Source of the DNA: Dehalococcoidales bacterium
GTDB taxonomy: Bacteria > Chloroflexota > Dehalococcoidia > Dehalococcoidales > UBA5760
Direction: 5' to 3'
Assembly (NCBI GenBank): GCA_016931015.1
Contig: JAFGFP010000067.1
Span: 1 to 8,392 of the forward strand
DNA: 8,392 bases
Notes under the pieces: generated by a model
The model's database searches: none
The model's input: the letters and a program-made list of their open reading frames with translations, nothing else
What the model was told of the DNA's origin: nothing
Part shown: piece after piece, positions 5,967-8,392 of the stretch
Layout of the letters: each line of letters begins with the position of its first letter
Numbering within the stretch: the first letter of the stretch is position 1
Program-made: the position numbers and the translations under genes

Positions 5967-5995
5967 TTGCTTTATCGGGCCGGAAAGTATATCAT
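5967..5995 (+). promoter_or_regulatory. Weak candidate promoter of the coiled-coil protein gene
   Basis: TTGCTT (5967-5972) and TATCAT (5990-5995) are 17 bp apart in the only AT-rich part of the 180-bp gap after the protease gene. The -35 match is poor (three of six). If used, RNA would start near 6002 and run through a terminator-like hairpin at 6022-6041 before reaching the coding start. Confidence 0.3.
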
Positions 5996-6021
5996 ACCAC
6001 TGAAAAGTAATGTAATATCGC

Positions 6022-6041
6022 GGCCGAAACGGCCCGTTTTT
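6022..6041 (+). terminator. Compact intrinsic-terminator-like hairpin before the coiled-coil gene
   Basis: GGCCG (6022-6026) and CGGCC (6030-6034) form a 5-bp all-GC stem with an AAA loop, followed after two bases by five T (6037-6041). The T-run touches the ribosome binding site of the next gene. It can be read as the terminator of the protease transcript placed unusually far downstream (about 145 nt), or as an attenuator for the coiled-coil gene. The short stem makes its efficiency uncertain. Confidence 0.45.
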
Positions 6042-6047
6042 AGGAGG
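6042..6047 (+). promoter_or_regulatory. Ribosome binding site that sets the start of the coiled-coil gene
   Basis: A consensus AGGAGG sits 9 nt before the ATG at 6057. The open frame continues upstream to a TTG at 5967, but that part would be translated from the AT-rich promoter-like and hairpin region and has no ribosome binding site, so the shorter 332-residue product is preferred. Confidence 0.8.
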
Positions 6048-6056
6048 CTCCCGGTA

Positions 6057-7055
6057 ATGGTGAAAGCGAGAAAAAGGCTCAGCATTAGCGAAGTGGCAAA
6101 ACAGCTACGGAGGAAACCGAAAATGGACGAAAAAGGGGTAGACCTCCCGGAAGAGACCAGTATCGTGGAACTCAATGACATGAGCCTGGAGGAAACGCAG
6201 CTAACGGCCCAACTATACAACAACGCCGGTCTGGACCCGGTGGTCGAGGCCGGACTGAAAGACTATGACAAGCACCTGCAAAAAGAGGACCGCTTTATCA
6301 GTAAGGTGTTCGGGCCCCGGGGCAGCGACATCAAGGGTTACGGGGAGGCGGTGGCCAAGCGGGTCGCCCTGGCGGTGTATACCCTGCTCAACAAGCAGTA
6401 CGGGGGCAAGGTGGGCGACCTAAGGTCGTACATCATGGCGCTCCAGGAAGAGCGCGACCGGGCAAACATGCGCTACGACGAGCTCATGGGCCGGGTAGTC
6501 GGCATACTGGGGGAGGAATATAAGGAACTGAGGACCGACTCCAAGGAGTTCATGGAGAGGCTGACCTCGGTGCTGGGCGAAGACCTTAAAGAGGCCAGGT
6601 TTGATAAGAAAGAGCTCGCCGAGCGGCTGGCCGATATCGACGGCCTGCGGACACAGATAAAAACCCTGAACGAAGAAAAGAAACAATTAGAGCAGAAGCA
6701 CGAAGCGCAGCTAGCCGAGCTCTCGGCAAATATAGCCGGCCTGGAATCGGAAAAGGCAGCCCTGGCTGGTGACCTTAAGCAGCTCCAGGAAAGCTATAAT
6801 CAGCTACAGGAAGACCACGACCAGCTTAAGGCAGCCGTAACGGCGCTGGCAAAGGCGATACCCGAGGAGGAGCTCGGTAAGAAGCTCAAGGACGAGCTCT
6901 ACGGCTTTATCCTCGAAGACTCCAAGGTACCCGACAAGGTAATCGGCGGGGTGGGTAAGTTCATCGACTTTAAGAAATACCTCGGCGTGGCCGCGGAGAG
7001 AGGCGCCCGCGAGGTATGCCAGCGCGTGGCAGAGCTAGTAAGTAAGGCCCGCTAG
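6057..7055 (+). CDS. Coiled-coil protein of unknown function with 22-residue repeats
   Basis: Soluble, highly charged protein of 332 residues with no signal peptide or membrane segment, so probably cytoplasmic. The N-terminus (1-25) is basic (KARKRLSISEVAKQLRRK), which might contact nucleic acid or membrane. Residues about 40-120 look globular and helical. Residues 124-189 contain three consecutive 22-residue units; the last two (146-167 and 168-189) share the pattern R-x4-LGE-x2-KE-x-R-x-D-x-KE-x2-E. A regular coiled coil rich in Leu, Glu, Lys and Gln follows (about 190-265), then a short globular C-terminus (270-332) with a single Cys (C321). I do not recognise the family. General resemblance to SMC-type or scaffold proteins reflects only the coiled coil. 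It ends 11 bp from the convergent transketolase gene, and its function cannot be inferred from neighbours. Confidence 0.85.
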   Translation: MVKARKRLSISEVAKQLRRKPKMDEKGVDLPEETSIVELNDMSLEETQLTAQLYNNAGLDPVVEAGLKDYDKHLQKEDRFISKVFGPRGSDIKGYGEAVAKRVALAVYTLLNKQYGGKVGDLRSYIMALQEERDRANMRYDELMGRVVGILGEEYKELRTDSKEFMERLTSVLGEDLKEARFDKKELAERLADIDGLRTQIKTLNEEKKQLEQKHEAQLAELSANIAGLESEKAALAGDLKQLQESYNQLQEDHDQLKAAVTALAKAIPEEELGKKLKDELYGFILEDSKVPDKVIGGVGKFIDFKKYLGVAAERGAREVCQRVAELVSKAR

Positions 7056-7066
7056 AGACAGACTTC

Positions 7067-8392
7067 TCACCGCTGAACGAGCTTTAGCGCCGCCTCGACC
7101 ACGTGCTGTGCCGTGAGGCCGAACTTCTCATAGACCGTCTTCCCCGGGGCCGAGGCCCCGAAACGGGAGATGCCGATGGCGATTCCATCGCAGCCGAGGT
7201 ACCTTTCCCAACCCAGGGTAATCCCCGCCTCGATAGAGACGCGACAGCGCCGGTCGGGGGATAACACCTGATTTCGGTAGGCCGACGGCTGAGCCTCAAA
7301 GAGTTCCCAGGACGGCATGGAAACGAGGCGCACTCCAATACCCTTATCTTTAAGCAATCCGGCGGCTTCGAGACCGATATGGACTTCGGAGCCGGTAGCG
7401 ATAATTATCACCTCGGGTTCCCCGTCCGAAGACCACAGTATGTAGCCGCCGCGCACCACCCCACTCGCCGGTGCCAGCGCCGTTCTATCCAGCACCGCCA
7501 GCTTTTGCCGGCTGAGCACCAGCGCCGTCGGCCCCGGCCGCTCCAGGGCTACCTGCCAGGCCACCGCCGTCTCGGCAGCATCGGCGGGGCGAATCGTTAC
7601 CAGTCCGGGCACGGTACGCAGCCCCATAAGCTGCTCGACGGGCTGGTGGGTGGGGCCGTCCTCGCCCAGACCCACGGAATCATGGCTGAAGACATAGATA
7701 ACCCGAATTCCCATTAGCGCCGCCAGACGCACCGGCGGGCGCATGTAGTCGTAGAAAATGAGGAAGGTTCCGGTATAGGGAATGAGGCCGCCGTGGAGTG
7801 CCATGCCATTGGCCACGGCCCCCATGGCGTGCTCGCGGATGCCGAAGCGCAGGTTACGGCCCTGATAGTCGGCGGGGCCGTAGTCGGCGTAGTCCTTAAG
7901 CAGGGTCTTGGTGGAGGGGGCCAAATCCGCCGAGCCGCCGACCAGGTTTCCGACCCGCGGCGCCACGGTATTAAGCACCCGGCCCGAGGCTTCCCGGGTG
8001 GCCATCGGCTTATCGGCTGCCGAAAAGAGGTCGCTCAAACCTTTATCCCAACCCTGGGGGAGCTCCCCACTCAGGAAACCAACCAGCTCCTTCGCCGCCT
8101 CGGGGAACTTCCGATGGTAATCTTCAAACTTAGCCTGCCACGCCTGCTGCCTGCGCCCCCCTTGCTCCCTGGCCTGACGCATGTGCGTTAGCACCGGCTC
8201 CGGCACCGTGAACGGCTCCTCATAAGGCCAGGACAGGTTTTCCCGCGCCCGGCAGACTTCCTCCCCACCCAGGGGCTCTCCGTGCGAGGCGGCGGTGCCT
8301 GCCTTATTGGGGCACCCGTAGCCGATGGTAGTCCGGCAGATGACCAGGCTGGGACGCTCGCTTTCCTGCCGGGCCATCTCCAGGGCCCGCTC
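7067..8392 (-). CDS. tkt: Transketolase, C-terminal two thirds (cut by the window edge)
   Basis: Thiamine-diphosphate enzyme of the pentose phosphate pathway, transferring two-carbon ketol units between sugar phosphates in the cytoplasm. 441 residues are visible against about 660 for the family. The frame is open to the right edge (reading ERALEMARQ), so the gene starts outside the window and the internal ATG at 8377 is not the start. Recognisable motifs in order: CRTTIGYG and SHGEPLG of the first domain; GGSADLAPS; RFGIREHAMG, holding the catalytic Glu that activates thiamine; HDSVGLGEDGPTHQPVEQ of the pyrimidine-binding domain (about 7631-7684); and ATGSEV and MPSWELF of the C-terminal domain. 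The GDG-type pyrophosphate-binding region lies beyond the edge. The sequence shows no frameshift or lost key residue. The gene converges with the coiled-coil gene; its promoter is not in the window. Confidence 0.97.
   Translation of the reverse strand, partial: ERALEMARQESERPSLVICRTTIGYGCPNKAGTAASHGEPLGGEEVCRARENLSWPYEEPFTVPEPVLTHMRQAREQGGRRQQAWQAKFEDYHRKFPEAAKELVGFLSGELPQGWDKGLSDLFSAADKPMATREASGRVLNTVAPRVGNLVGGSADLAPSTKTLLKDYADYGPADYQGRNLRFGIREHAMGAVANGMALHGGLIPYTGTFLIFYDYMRPPVRLAALMGIRVIYVFSHDSVGLGEDGPTHQPVEQLMGLRTVPGLVTIRPADAAETAVAWQVALERPGPTALVLSRQKLAVLDRTALAPASGVVRGGYILWSSDGEPEVIIIATGSEVHIGLEAAGLLKDKGIGVRLVSMPSWELFEAQPSAYRNQVLSPDRRCRVSIEAGITLGWERYLGCDGIAIGISRFGASAPGKTVYEKFGLTAQHVVEAALKLVQR

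Noticed and set aside
5967..6056. N-terminal extension of the coiled-coil protein from TTG 5967
   Set aside because: The extension would cross a promoter-like region and a terminator-like hairpin, and it lacks a ribosome binding site. ATG 6057 has a consensus AGGAGG.
7379..8191. Open frames on the + strand opposite the transketolase
   Set aside because: The - strand frame matches transketolase motifs throughout, and the + strand frames have no ribosome binding sites or recognisable domains.

Overview
The window is a GC-rich stretch of bacterial chromosome carrying seven protein genes. Six read on the + strand. One, a transketolase cut off by the window edge, reads on the - strand. No RNA gene, CRISPR array or insertion sequence is visible. 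The surface proteins have simple signal peptides, C-terminal membrane anchors followed by Arg/Lys tails, and Ig-like, FN3 and CARDB-type domains. There is no sign of outer-membrane machinery. This suits a monoderm lineage, and the style (including the transketolase) resembles Chloroflexota of the Dehalococcoidia type. That assignment is an inference from protein style, not from a marker gene.

Layout. Bases 1-323 are non-coding. They hold a very good sigma-70-type promoter (TTGACA, 17 bp, CATAAT) and a leader of about 180 nt that could fold in alternative ways around an unusually perfect Shine-Dalgarno sequence with no properly spaced start codon. Bases 324-4186 carry four consecutive genes for exported proteins: a small secreted protein; a membrane-anchored Ig-like protein; a secreted protein with a jelly-roll-like N-terminus whose C-terminal domain is clearly paralogous to the first protein; and a membrane-anchored FN3 / ZU5-like / CARDB mosaic protein. 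Strong inverted repeats lie between genes 1 and 2 and between genes 3 and 4. From 4344 comes a multi-pass membrane protein with a C-terminal HtrA-type serine protease domain, preceded by its own promoter-like sequence. From 6057 comes a cytoplasmic-looking coiled-coil protein with 22-residue repeats, preceded by a compact terminator-like hairpin. The transketolase gene (7067 to the right edge) converges on it with an 11-bp gap.

How the genes may work together. Genes 1-4 look like a co-transcribed cell-surface module: two exported proteins that share a novel domain but have no anchor, and two membrane-tethered, adhesion-type proteins that could display or bind them. The first gene has the strongest promoter and is followed by a large hairpin, which would suit an abundant structural product with lower expression of the genes behind it. 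The membrane protease next door faces outward in the predicted topology and could do quality control or processing of these proteins, but only proximity supports that. The coiled-coil gene and the transketolase have no evident functional link to the surface module.
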